DNA of 64,000 bases from Spongilla lacustris (Eukaryota > Porifera > Demospongiae > Spongillida > Spongillidae), in assembly GCA_949361645.1 (NCBI GenBank), contig OX442433.1:2785720-2849719 (forward strand), in the 5' to 3' direction. Under the pieces are notes generated by a model that did not search any database, was not told the origin of the DNA, and was given only the letters and a program-made list of their open reading frames with translations. Positions 43,030-54,699 of this stretch are shown one piece after another. The position numbers were made by a program, and so were the translations under genes. Position 1 is the first letter of the stretch, and each line of letters starts with the position of its first letter.

Positions 43030-44259
43030 GAGCAGGATTCGATTTGCCATGAGCGCTTACCACGAATAGCTAGGGAAACTACTTAAATATTCTCGGGTAG
43101 ACCCACGAGCTGCAGCAAAGCGGACCGTTACAAAGAGCTAGCCATGCAGGCTGAGCAAGTTGCGATCAAAGAGAAGAACAGCAGCTTCTATTTATTTTTG
43201 CCTAATCTTGCCGATACGGATGTGAGAGAACACTTGCCTTAAGGCTGTAGTACATGGAATTTGCCAATGATGGCGTGCACGCCTCAAATCTGTACTCGAA
43301 ATAACTATAGAGTGAAGAAATGATGGTTTTTTAATTTTCATTATAATATCCCTGCACCGCGAAACTCTAAAAAAATTCAACACCAAGAGATCCTCATCAA
43401 GCAGTTGACAAAAGTGTATAGTGTAGGGTATATGAGTGCACACTATCCAGTCCTGATGCTAAAACTGATAAACGCGTCGACATAATAGCAATAAACTACA
43501 GACATACCATATCACTCAGCAGACAGAAAGTACTAAATTGTGGTCCTGGTTAGCAATAAGGTTGCTTGAAAGATATGTATGCCCTTATGCGTTTTAATTG
43601 TGCCACAATGACGCCATGCATGCATTAATACAAAGAGCTCACACATCAATGAAGTTATTAAAGAATGACCATCATGTATTTGCTGTACATGCAACTTCAG
43701 ATCTTACTGAAGGTGCAGAGTCGTCCTATAGTATAGCTGTTTTAATAGTCCTTCCAACAGGTTTTGGCCCAACAGGATTGCTCTGCACAAAGAAATTCAC
43801 ACTGGTCATGTACATGCTCTCTTTGAATGCAGTGAGCAAATGCAGCTGCACATCAATGCTAAAAATATGAAGCATTGCTATTAGCTCTTGTCTAAAGCAG
43901 CCTCCAGATATTGCTTCAAAAATTTAATGTCCAGTTTTAAACAACCAATGTCCCAGGATGTGAGTCCAGTTGACCCACTGCCAGAAAGGTATTCTTATAA
44001 AAAACATAATCAAGAACTGAAACTGTGGAAAACCAAAACAAAAAAAAAATCCTTTGTCAACAGGTAATTGGCAAGTAATAAAATAGATCTGTAGAGAACT
44101 TCATATGTATTTATGTAAATTTCATGTGAGGAATATGTGATGCAAACAAAGTGCAATTTTTCCTACAGGGAAATGTGCATTCATTTGTTTGATTCTTCTT
44201 TCATGGCATGGCAAAAAGTTCCATTGCCTAAAGGTGTTGAAATACGGTCCGGGGCAGTT

Positions 44260-44294
<35 letters not shown>

Positions 44295-44580
44295 GTTATA
44301 CAATATTACAGACCTACAAATAGCAAGTTCAGGCAGGTAGATTTGTTAATAATGTAGTCTTTAATGTTTATAAATTAGTGAATGAATAATTTCGATTCCA
44401 TAATTCATTGTTTCCTCATCTTTTTACACAATTGGTGCATGTCTACAAATCCTACAACATCAATTTTATTTTTTAATTTTTAAATACATGTACATGTACA
44501 AATAATTTGCATGTAGATAGTATCAACATGTTCAGTTCTAAAATTGAGACTATTACAAAACTGTTTTAATGCATGTGATG
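43030..44580. other. Region without a recognised gene
   Basis: Open frames at 43192-43443 (minus) and 43598-43870 (plus, NDHHVFAVHATSDLTEGAES) show no domain I recognise. A 30-nt poly-C run sits at 44263-44292. Confidence 0.35.
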
Positions 44581-44584
44581 ACTA

Positions 44585-45830
44585 TTATAGCTCAGTTAGT
44601 TGTATCCTAGTATTTTTGCAGGAGAGTCTTTGATGCCAGCCAGCAGATGAGCATGTAGAAAGTGATGACCATAGAGAGCGATACTTCTGTTGTATTGCTC
44701 CGAAGTGTATGGTGTATAATAGATGCGCAGTTGGAAAAGCTGCCATGAGAACATGTATAAGAATCACTGCTTTGACAGCTGTCAGGGGTTCCAAAGCATT
44801 CTTAATATCATCACATTTAGGATTTGTACCTGTCGCTTCACAAACAAAATAATTAACAAATGCTGCAGTAAGCTTATCACTGTTTCCTGCAGTGATAACA
44901 TTTGCTGCTATAAGTGTTGACGAAAGAACTGCAAAATAGCAGAGCAGAATTAGAATCTTTATTTCTGTTGTTGGAGGAGATGGTACATTGGAATTTCTCC
45001 ACCTCCTAAGATTATGCTGAAGATAGAAATGCCTATAAGTACTTAAAGTACCATAAATGCATGTATATTACCTTGATAGTGATCATGAAAGTGATGACCA
45101 ATAATGGCCCACCAATAGTAGTAATCACACTCAAAACAAATTCAAATGAGAAGTATGCTGTATCTGTATTCTTTGCAATGCACAAAATTTGTGGATGTAA
45201 GGCAGTCATATATCCTCCAGTAGAAAATGCTGCAATTACAGGTATGCAAGGCAGCAGCACCGCTAATCGTACTACTGTGATATGAATTGTTTTGCTTATT
45301 TCAAGACCTCTGGAATAAAAAAGAAACTGAGTTTTCATGAATATTACACTTACATGACACAACCAAAAAATGCCAAGCTGAATAATTGTGTAGCTGTAGA
45401 CAATCCCTGTGAAGAATTTGAATGATAAGCAATTTAAATGAGCTTGATAAAACCCCACGTGAAATATTATGTCTGTGTAGTTTCACTAGTGCACAAATTA
45501 AATTACAAGCAAATTGTTCCTTTTTTGTTAATTGTACCAAAGCATTGTTAGTACAAGGGCACACACACACAACACTCAAATACACACGCAAGAATATTAC
45601 TTACTGAAACTATAACGCATATGAAACTCTCTTACCTGTTATTGAACAATATGTAGATGGTTTGTCTAAAGCCTCTGTGCGATATTTGCTGGTACAAAAT
45701 AGTGTTCTACGATCCACCACTGATGAGATTAAACCAAATAATGCTGTGATTTGTATTGAGGTAAAGAAAAGCCAATCATTATGAAATATTATTGCTGATA
45801 ATGTGCTTACATAGTACCATATTTGGTATT
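44585..45830 (-). CDS. 7TM receptor, Frizzled/adhesion-like membrane region (three exons readable)
   Basis: Exon about 45820-45636 encodes HNDWLFFTSIQITALFGLIS and ends PSTYCSITG with donor gtaaga (phase 1). Exon 45406-45072 continues IVYSYTIIQLGIFWLCHVSV, VRLAVLLPCIPVIAAFSTGG and LSVITTIGGPLLVITFMITI (three helices), donor gtaata, phase 0. The last exon, 45016-44585, has EIKILILLCYFAVLSSTLIA, a Cys-rich loop (VNYFVCEATGTNPKCDD) and AVKAVILIHVLMAAFPTAHL before a short tail and TAA. Splice phases agree across all junctions. The first helix and any ectodomain are missing or disrupted where the gypsy element begins at 45.9 kb. Probably a receptor; the ligand is unknown. Confidence 0.7.
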
Positions 45831-45924
45831 GTCATATATGGAATGATTATAGCAGGAAATACAGTCCTGAAAATAGGCAAATAATGTTAGTTGTATCTCA
45901 GAAAACAAACTAGATGCGTGTTAA

Positions 45925-48900
45925 CAATTTACATTTTCTCTCGCCATATGTATATGGATACCATCAACAATGATCCACCCAAAAGCCCAGATATTGAGGC
46001 CATGTCTAATCCTGTTAACATGTACAACCCTTCTCTGTGGTCCGTCTGAAATTGCAACATTCGCCAGTGGCTTGCACACTGTCACTATCCGGTTTCCTTC
46101 CCAGCGAGGGTCCAGCTTCCCAGCAGTTGGTATAGACAACCCGACTGGGTCATAGGATCACTCGAGTGAGTGTTTGTTGTACTCTTGCCTCTGTCCCTCT
46201 GCTTCTTAAGCCATGGGAGCCTCCACAAGGTCAGTCAACTCAGCCAACTTGACATGCAGAGTCTCACCATACTCCCCAGGGGTGTGTCTCTTTTAGGCTG
46301 TCTACCATCAGTTCAAAAGGAGACACTCCAGTTGAGGAGTGTACTCATGCCCTATAGGCGTAGAGAGTCAGAGAGAGATGCTTCTCCCACTCATCCTGCC
46401 TGGTGAAATATGTGCGGAGTAACTGTAGCAGGGTGCAGTTGAACCTTTCCACCATGCCATCACCTTGTGGGTGATGGGCAGTAGTCCGAGTCTTCTTAAC
46501 TCCAATTGCCTTTAAAACCTGCTGATAGATAGCACTCTAGAAATTTCGGCCTTGATCTGAGTGCACTCCATATGTGGTGAACAGGTCCACCAGTTCTGTG
46601 GTTATCCTGGAGGCAGTTTGGTCAGGTAGTGGTTTTGCATCAGCCCATTTGGTAAAATAGTCCTGGACTACACAAGGAGATATCTATTGTTGTTGGATGA
46701 CACTGGCACCTCCAAGATATCCATTGCTATCATTTGCCATGGTCTTCCAATTGGTACATTTGTCATCTGCACTCTCATAGGCATGGTTGGCTTTGTCTGC
46801 TGGCACACAGTGCATTCCTTGCAATATACACATCTTGTGCCATATTGACCCAGTATGCCATACGCCTCAGTCGGTAGAGGGTCTTCTGTGCACCTTGATG
46901 GCCTGCTTGAGTTAAGTCATGGCACTACTGCAATGCCTCTTTCTGGAGAGTTACAGGAAGAGCTGGTAGTGTTACTGCATCTGAAGTTGGTCCAGGTGTA
47001 TAGTGCCTCCACACAATGCCATCCTTTAGGAGAAGCTGTGCCCACAACTGGGAGTATCTTCTCAAAGGGGGCTTATGCCAATCGATGGTTGCAGGGCGAC
47101 TTGAGAGTTTCAATGCCTGAGCAACCAGCTTGATGACTTAGTCCTGTTTCTGAGTTGCTGGAATGCAGCTCAATAGTGTTTGCATGTCAGCTATGGTCAC
47201 TGCTGCTGGGAAGTGTGGCCATGCCAGCGTCTCTACATCTGGATAATGAGTCAGCATTGGTGTTTTGACTGCCTCTACGATACACAACTGAAAAACTGTA
47301 CTCCTGCAGAGCCAGTGCCCACCGTCCCAGCATTATCTCCAACTTTAGGTTTGCCAACCACTTAAGTGGCTTGTGGTCAGTCCAAAGTTCAAATGGTCGC
47401 CCCAACAGGTAGTGCCTGAACTGCTTCATGCCATAAACTGCTGCCAAGCACTCCCATTGTATGTATGAAACTGTATTTATATTCGGCCTTGTTCAGCACA
47501 CGAGTTGCATAGGCAATCACATGTCCATCCTGCTGCAGTATTGCACCCAGTCCCCCGGCACTAGCATCAGTTTGAAGGATAAAGGGGCTGGCATGCAAGT
47601 CAAAGTGTGGTAATGCTAGTATTGGTGCTTCTGTCAGCGACCTTATCAAGCACTGGAAGGACTCATTGCATTCTTTGCTCCAGCAGAACTGGACATCATT
47701 TTGTGTTAGGTGGTGCAGAGGTGCTGCAATGTCAGCGAACCTTGACACAAATCACCTCTAGTATGAGGCCAGTCCCAGGAATTGCTGCACTTTTTTTGCA
47801 GTGTCTTGCACTGTTTTGACCTTGGCATTGTCAGGCATCACTCCTGCTCCACTGAAGACATGTCCAAGGAATGCAACTTCCGGGAGTCCTATTTGGCACT
47901 TGTTGCCACGTAGTGTCAATCCTGCCTTCTGCAGTCGATGAAGGACTTGTTCCAAATGGCTACTGCAAATTTCTTCACTACCGGAATGAATGAGGACATC
48001 ATCCATGTAAGTTTTTACAAATGGCAGGCATTCGAGTGAATTCATATGCTCCCATTGCAGGACCAGGTGAAAAGGCTGTCTTCCCTCTGTCTTCTGCTTC
48101 CATCGGTAGCTGCCAGTATCCACTCTGGAGGTCCAGTTTGCTAAATATGGCTGCTCCAGCTACAAATAGTCTGTCCTGGACTAGTACTTCATCCACTAGA
48201 GGCAGGGGGTATGTATCTTTTACAGTTCACTTATTCAGCTCGCGGTAGTCGACACACAGCCTCACCTCTCCTGACTTCTTTGGCACATACAATGCGGGTG
48301 CTAGCCAAGGACTGCAGCTTCCACTATGATCCCATTGTGCAACAACTGCCTGATCTGTAGCTCCAGTTCATCTCAAAAGTGGGCTGGGATCCTGTGAGAT
48401 GGTACACGACCTGGAGGTCCTGTGGTGGTGATGTGGTGGGAGGCCACTGTTGTTGTTCCAGGTTTGGTGATGAACAGATTCTTAAATTTCCGCATGGTGG
48501 CCACAAAGCATGCCTTCACATCTTTGGGAAACTCATAGTCCACCTTTTCCCCATAGTGTGGGACTGCACAGTCTTCGATCATCACCTCGCTTTTTGTCTC
48601 TGCCATGTCGATTCCGGCAACTGGGCACCACTTTCTCTTTAATGCCACCCCCGATCGGCGATTCCCACAATGCACTGAATTTCTGGGAATCCTGGTCAAG
48701 GGAAGGTACTGCAGGTACACGTGCTTGTGCTTTGTCCTGCATATGTGTTACTGTAACTGGCATAGTAGAAAAGTCCAAAACTATCTTGCGTTTTTGAAGA
48801 AAATCCGTTCCAGAAGTGATTAGGCTCTTAACCACCAGGAAATTGTAGATCCCCATGCTTCACTGTAACGCTAACTTGATCAACAATGGGTAGATTCTCC

Positions 48901-49064
48901 CCTGCTGCTGTCACCAGATGTAAATCAAGTTTGGGTTCTGCACGTTCAATTCCCGTTGCCTGTACATGTTTGAAAACATCTTGCCTCAGAAGCGATGCTG
49001 CGGAACCCGAGTCCAATAAGACTTCCTGCGTAGAGCCACCAATTTGACCACAAATTGTAATCAT
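45925..49064 (-). pseudogene. pol of the second Ty3/gypsy element (protease, RT, RNase H, integrase)
   Basis: Protease: VLLDSGSAASLLRQDVF near 49010. RT: IFSKLDLQSGYWQLPMEAED and VKTYMDDVLIHSGSEE (YMDD box) near 47990-48170, then VAFLGHVFSGAGVMPDNAKV. RNase H: FILQTDASAGGLGAILQQDG near 47560, and LWTDHKPLKWLANLK. Integrase core near 46430-46750, with GDGMVERFN and a 'VHSDQGRNF' -type motif. C-terminal: KLDPRWEGNRIVTVCKP and VVHVNRIRHGL near 46000-46110. There are multiple stops and frame shifts. Confidence 0.8.
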
Positions 49065-49084
49065 CTTACATGTACTTCTTACTG

Positions 49085-49895
49085 CAGCAACTGTAATGAT
49101 CTAGGCGATGCCCGCTGCCTTAGGTGGACATCCCGTTGCCTTTTCCCTGGCATCGACAGTCTCTGGCAATGTGCCCTAGGCTACGCGACCACACTTGAAA
49201 CATGAATGCGACTCCTTGCGTTGTTGCCATTGTTGGTGATATTCGCGCGCCTGAGGTTGCTGGCGATTTGAATGCACCTGTGCTGCTAGCGCCGCTACTT
49301 GCTCAGTGAGACGTGCAATCTGGACACTGAAGGTTGTGTGTTGATCCATAGATGTTATATCTATGGTTGATCTACTGCGGCTGCCGGGTGTTGGTGGTGC
49401 CACCTCCAATGACATCAACAATTTCGCTCTTTTGGTGGCTTCCTTTAGATGCGCGTAGCTGCTTGCTAACGGATATAGGCAGACCAGCTACAAACTGGTG
49501 CAGTAGCAATTGGTCGCGCACTTTGCTGTCGATCTCTGGCATTGCTTGCTCCAGTTGCTTTTTAAGGTCATGGCTGAACACCGATAGGGCTTCTCCCGGT
49601 TATAGGCGACGAGTATGGAATCTGTCGAGCACCGTGAACCCTATCGGCATGAGGGTCTCAATGAAGCGCTTCTTGACTACATCGTAGGTTGTTTTTTCGT
49701 CCTCGTCCAGATCAAGCCATACTGCCGAGCTTCGCTATCGAGTGGGGTTGGTAGCTTCACCGCTTTCGTCTCTTCCTTCCATCCATTCGCCGCGCTGCAC
49801 AACTTGAATCGCTGCAACTATTCAGTCGCATCTCCTGATAAAAACGGCTTCGGAACACTGCAGTGGCTCGGTGCTGTGGCCATTCTCTGTTACCA
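49085..49895 (-). pseudogene. gag of the second Ty3/gypsy element
   Basis: Readable pieces include PSHCSVPKPFLSGDAT, WLDLDEDEKTTYDVVKKRF, SVFSHDLKKQLEQAMPEIDS and LLHQFVAGLPISVSKQLRAS, then a CCHC start (SCFKCGRVA) with a frame break. These match gypsy gag capsid order. At least three frame changes are needed to read through. Confidence 0.7.
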
Positions 49896-49949
49896 ATGTA
49901 GTGGAAGCGTAGATCCCGATCTCAATAGCAATGACAACTAATAATATTC

Positions 49950-50880
49950 CGATCTCTTCAGCAATGCACATACATGTACAATATACATGTATACACGGTT
50001 ATACAGGGTGTCCACGAATGAACGCAACGCTTTTGAACGAGAATAACTTTTGATAGGAGTAAGAAAAAAATCTCATATTTTGAAACTAAGTTGGTCGGTT
50101 TCCTCAAATTTTTTTACATCCATTTAATTAATACGTTATTAACCATGCTAATTAATTTTAATAAGCACAACAAATTAACTGATTTTGAAAGTTCGTATGT
50201 GTTTACATATCGATTGTGAAGCTTCGTTCAAAATATTGGATTTTTTTTCACATTCACAACTAAAACTACGACCCACTACTTATTTCTCTTCGCGTACGCA
50301 TGCGCACGCGACCTCGTCCCAAGACTTATTTCGTGATTAAATGAGCAGTCGCAGTCACGTGATACAATTCGGAGGCGGATCTTTTTAAAAAAAAAGCAAT
50401 GCCCCACCTTCTACGTGGGTGTTACGAGCTAATTACATGTTTATATCCAATGTGGTGCGCACCAATTAGCACAATCGTACAGACAGACACTACTACGGGC
50501 TGATAAGATTTGACATGCAATAAACGGAGACGCACACGTGTATACACGCGTGTGTTATTACACACGCAAAAATCAAATCTAAAAAGATTACAGCTCTCTC
50601 GGAGCTAATAGCCTACAGCAGCATCGCATCCAAGCAGCACACAGTACTATAGTAATTTGTGCGCATATCTGATTTTGTCTCTTAGCTAGCTACGTAGCTA
50701 AGATCCCGTGGAGCCAAACCAATGCTACCTATGGGTACTTTGTGTTATGTGAAGTGCCATTTGATACTGTAAGGATCGAAAGCCTCATGTCATACATATG
50801 TGAAGGGTCAGAGAGCATTCAAACCTCCATGCAGTAATCTGATTAATTGTGCATGCTGTTAAGCTAGGTATTTGCTTTGT
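49950..50880. other. Non-genic interval
   Basis: No gene is seen. It starts with 'acatgtatacacgg' -rich text and a 'gggtgtccacgaatgaacgc' segment that looks like a repeat end, but I cannot pair it. Confidence 0.35.
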
Positions 50881-52899
50881 AAATCTAATAAGGGGGTGCT
50901 TTCATTTATAATGTAACTTGAGCTTCTAGCTGTGAGTGTTATTAAGGTTAAAGGTAGTCTCTGCAAAAAAATGCACCTGCAGGTTTAGATGATGGCAAGG
51001 GTTGCAGTTTTAAAGAAAAGTGGGTACGAGCCTTACAGATCATAGTGTGTGCTGTTGCTTAATTATGTGTCACCACCGATCTCTTTAACAAATTCTCGTA
51101 GTTATGTTAGACTTTATTCAAAGCTAATGTTGCAAGCCTCCAGCAAAGTTTTAGATAAATAAAGGAAAGGTGTGCGTTACTTTCAATGTTCATCCCAGAT
51201 CTTTTATTGTTGCTGCTTGTGTATGGATGGCTCTCTTCTTTTTAAACAGACAGTTGTGATATGAGTGGGTGCTTTTGTTAAAAATCACTAGCTAATGTTA
51301 CAAGCCACCGGACAGGTTTTCAATGATTGAATTTAAGAGCAGTGTCACTGTATCCCATTGTGAGCAGGCCTGTTAGCTAGTTCCCAGATCAGGGTGTGCC
51401 TAAATTGGGATCAGATGAATTTTGAAGACAGCTGAGGTGTGCTTGCATTCTGTTCGGAGCCTTTCTAGCTGTGTTAACTGTGGCCTTTGCATAGACTGTC
51501 TATAGACTCTCTGGGTTTTTTATGTGAGGGTATGCTTAACTGTCTAATGTTGACCAGTAAGGATTGGGTAGGGTTGTAGCTAGTTTCCAGATGATAATAT
51601 TTAAATGAGTCATGTTTCTATGTTAGGGGCCAATGCTTTCATTTAAGAGTATCAGCTGATATGTAAAGCCTCGAGCTATGTTTTAGAAAATAGTGCCGTT
51701 AGAGTTTGAGCTTGAATTTCAATTCATAAAGCTATGAGTTTCTTAGCAGATCATAATCTTGTATGTCTTAAAGTGAGCATCATGTTTTGGGCCTTGCTGT
51801 TAGCTACATGTAGTTCCCAGTTTATGATGTACATTGCTGTTGCTTATGTATCAGCCTTAGAAGACTCCTGTTGTGGTGTAGCAAGCTTACAGCTAGGTTT
51901 TAGATGGTTAGATGTACGTGTGGTGACATGTCTGCTTTGAGAGACTCAAGTGTAATGTGTGCCTAGTAAGCTTTGTGTTCTTGAAAATGTTTGTTAAAGC
52001 TACCTGTAGGAACCTGAGATTACTGGAAAGATGACTGGTTTAAGAGAGTGCATGTGCTAAGTATCAGTACTCCTGAGGGTGTCCATTAGTTTCATACCAT
52101 CCAGTAATGTATTTGCACACAAAATGATTGTGCATGCTGTTGAAGTATGTGTTTTTTAGAGAGGTGTGTTTGTGATTGAGCCCTGTAGCTAGCTAGTTCA
52201 ATATCATAGTTTGTTATTACATATGTATTACTCGCTTATTTAAGTGAAGTCCTCTTGATTTTATTTGTGGTGTTTCATAGGAAACTGCCATTTTAAGAGA
52301 ACTGGGTAATGCATCATTGTTCCATGTACCCAGGTCAGATCACAAATGGTGCTGTTGTTTAAAGCATGGGTAAGCTCTCATCTCTAGGAGACACCTGTTT
52401 TGATTTGAAGAATTGCTTTCATGGGTTTGTGATGTGGATTTAAGAGTGGTGTTATCGCCACATTGTGAGCAATTGTGTGTCAAATTAGTGGTAGAATCAT
52501 TGCTTTAATTAAGAGACTCCTAGGAAAAGCTCTATGTTATAAATGAGGGAGTGCTTTAATTCAAAATGTAATAGTATACGCTTCTTTGTTATTGCACTAA
52601 AAGTAAAAAGTTTGAGAGAGTTGTACTTGCATTGTGATATGAGCCTCTAAGCTAGTTCCAGGTCATAGTGTGCAATTGTTGTTCTTTTTAAAATTATGGT
52701 AACTTCTTACTTTTTAAGGTGTTCTAAACCTTAAGACCTCCAGTAAGGTTTAAAATGTTTGGGAAGTCAGCTGTACGTCTTAAGAAAGCATTGTGTTTTG
52801 AGCCTAGCTGTTAGCAACATGTCTACAGATCTTGGATCGTAATATGTGCCAAATGAATATTCTTGTATGGTTGGGATCTTCTTTCATGACTCTGATAAT
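50880..52899. repeat. Degenerate long-period tandem repeat
   Basis: A word of the form 'gcctgttagctagttcccagatcatagtgtgtgctgtt' recurs in diverged form near 51029, 51370, 51566, 51800, 52183, 52643 and 52803, each followed by 'ctttcattta-aag' and 'gcctcc' -like text. Spacings of about 157-460 bp fit a unit of roughly 160-230 bp with losses. No coding sequence is seen. Confidence 0.5.
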
Positions 52900-52906
52900 G
52901 AGAGAT

Positions 52907-53368
52907 CAGGGATATTAAATACATGGATTGGAAACGGTTCCGTAATCTACATGTACCGGAAAACCATCCGTGATGCGCCTACATGGATTCTGAATTGGTG
53001 AGTTTGCTGTTGACTCGGACGAATGTGACATGGATGCTGATCCCAGTGGACGGGTTTCAGGGGTGTAGTTCAATGTTTTCAGATCTGTTGTACGGAAAGT
53101 TGTTCAGGAGATTTCGTGACTCGAAGCTTAAGCGATCCGAACGCTTTAACAGGCTTATACATTGCTTTCAAAAGTAAAGCTTGACTGATTCCATTAGTAA
53201 AACCTGCCTCTTAATTAGAAAGAAACCAACTTACTAAGTGTAGCTTTTCGTTTCTGCGATTTCGCGACTCTAAGAATAGCCCTCAAGCGCAACACGGATG
53301 GAAATTAGGAATACCGTAATTCAGCCGTATATCAGCCTCGTTTCCAATCCATGTATTTAATATCCCTG
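52907..53368. mobile_element. 462-bp MITE, ~30-bp TIR, 7-bp TSD GAGAGAT
   Basis: CAGGGATATTAAATACATGG continuing to ATTGGAAACG at the left is mirrored exactly at the right end (cgtttccaatccatgtattt to aatatccctg). GAGAGAT is duplicated at 52900-52906 and 53369-53375. There is no transposase. Terminal CAG...CTG with a 7-bp duplication is shared with the 32-bp foldback at 55609. Confidence 0.85.
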
Positions 53369-53569
53369 GAGAGATTGATGCAAGAAACCAGCTCGTTCGA
53401 AATGCACTAAGCTAACTCGCTTTGATTTGTAGCTGGAGCTGTCCGTCGTCATGACTGATGAAGAGGGAGATCTGTTGGCTAGTTCGAATTGCTGCCCGTA
53501 CATCTGATCTCGTCCCCACGTATATATAAATAGTAACAACAGTGACGTTAATTAACGTTACGTTTCAAA

Positions 53570-54694
53570 TTGGAAGTAATTATTATCGTACCATCAAGTC
53601 TGGCAGGTTCTTTGAAGCTGTTTGATGAAGAAGTCAGAAGGTGCTTCTCATCTTGCTTTTCCATCGACACAACGGACACAGCCTGGACACAGGCTCAGCT
53701 TAGCTTAGGTTTTGGGGGCCTTGGTCTGCGCTCTTTATCCCACCACTCATGTGCAGCATTTATAGCTTCATTGTCAACATCTGGTTGTAGCAATGCTGAT
53801 AATGTACATCTGCAACAGGCAATCATTCAGTTCAACAATCAGGTCTCTACATCAGATGCAATCACAGCAGAAGAAGTATCATCAACACCTGTTACTCAGC
53901 GTTCTCTGTCTAAGAAATTGGAATGCCACCTTTTTAATTCTTTGTTAGGGGCTTCCTCTATGGCAGACAGAGCTCGCCTATTATCTGTTTCCGCTTCTCA
54001 TGCTGCATCATGGTTGTCCGTGACTCCATCTCTGGCCTTGGGTTTGCACCTTGAACCTAATGAGCTTTATGCCTCTATAAGGTGGTGGTTAGGGTTGGAC
54101 ACCTCTGGTGGTTCTCTGTGTCCTGTCTGCTCTCAGAAAGGCCTGGACCCACCTGGCCACCACGCTACCACATGTTCTCATGGAGGTGATGTAGTGACCC
54201 GACATAACCTGTTACGGGATGTTGTGGCTAACCTTTTTCGTCAGGCTCACATGGGAGTCACAGTAGAGGCGGGCTATGGCCTTACACATGATAATAGCCG
54301 CTCACGCCCAGCAGATGTCCTGGTAACAAGATGGGAAAAGGGTTTGCCTGCAGCTTTGGACATAACAGTGACATCCCCACTTAATCCTGCCATCCTTGAT
54401 GAGTCTTGTTCAGCAGCTGGAGTAGCTGCAGTAGCCGCAGAGTCCCGCAAACATGTTGCTAATGACCCTAAGTGCTTCGAGCTGGGGTGGACTTGTGTTC
54501 CATTGGCTGTAGAAACCTATGGGAATTGGGGGGTGGAGGCCCAAGTAACATTTTCCCGCTTAGCCTCCCTATTTGCTGCAAGCCACAGTGTGTCAAAATC
54601 AAAGGCAACAGCTGACATTTATGGTCGCTTAAACCTGACCCTGACCAGGTCTGTGGCCAGGGCTATCCTGGCCAGGGGTCTAAGGCCAAAATAG
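53570..54694 (+). CDS. RLE-type non-LTR retrotransposon ORF, C-terminal ~370 residues, open
   Basis: The N-terminal part resembles the region just after the RT fingers-palm-thumb (TAWTQAQLSLGFGGLGLRSL, SHHSCAAFIASL). A zinc-binding motif follows (SLCPVCSQKGLDPPGHHATT then CSHGGD, that is C-x2-C...H-H...C), then the restriction-like endonuclease signature RPADVLVTRWEKGLPAALDI, TVTSPL (P-D/D pattern) and downstream KHVANDPKCFELGWTCVPLA. The endonuclease nicks the target for primed reverse transcription. RT motifs are absent upstream, so this is a 5'-truncated insertion starting near 53570, yet its remaining 374 codons have no stop, suggesting recent insertion. Confidence 0.7.
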   Translation: MEVIIIVPSSLAGSLKLFDEEVRRCFSSCFSIDTTDTAWTQAQLSLGFGGLGLRSLSHHSCAAFIASLSTSGCSNADNVHLQQAIIQFNNQVSTSDAITAEEVSSTPVTQRSLSKKLECHLFNSLLGASSMADRARLLSVSASHAASWLSVTPSLALGLHLEPNELYASIRWWLGLDTSGGSLCPVCSQKGLDPPGHHATTCSHGGDVVTRHNLLRDVVANLFRQAHMGVTVEAGYGLTHDNSRSRPADVLVTRWEKGLPAALDITVTSPLNPAILDESCSAAGVAAVAAESRKHVANDPKCFELGWTCVPLAVETYGNWGVEAQVTFSRLASLFAASHSVSKSKATADIYGRLNLTLTRSVARAILARGLRPK

Positions 54695-54699
54695 ATGTT

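Larger units (their letters stand above)
45920..49900 (-). mobile_element. Second Ty3/gypsy element, decayed, 3' end missing
   Basis: Minus-strand order from right: gag (about 49895-49085), protease, RT, RNase H, integrase (to about 45925). Many stops and frame changes are present. At the right end, 'tgtagtggaagc' followed by ccaatgtta-like text could be the LTR/primer-site junction near 49898, but no second LTR was found. The left side ends against the 7TM gene. Confidence 0.8.

Noticed and set aside
43598..43870. 90-codon plus-strand frame as a gene
   Set aside because: No recognisable domain, no paired exon or clear splice structure.
46855..49941. Several plus-strand frames of 70-111 codons
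   Set aside because: Antisense to decayed gypsy gag-pol; no motif of their own.
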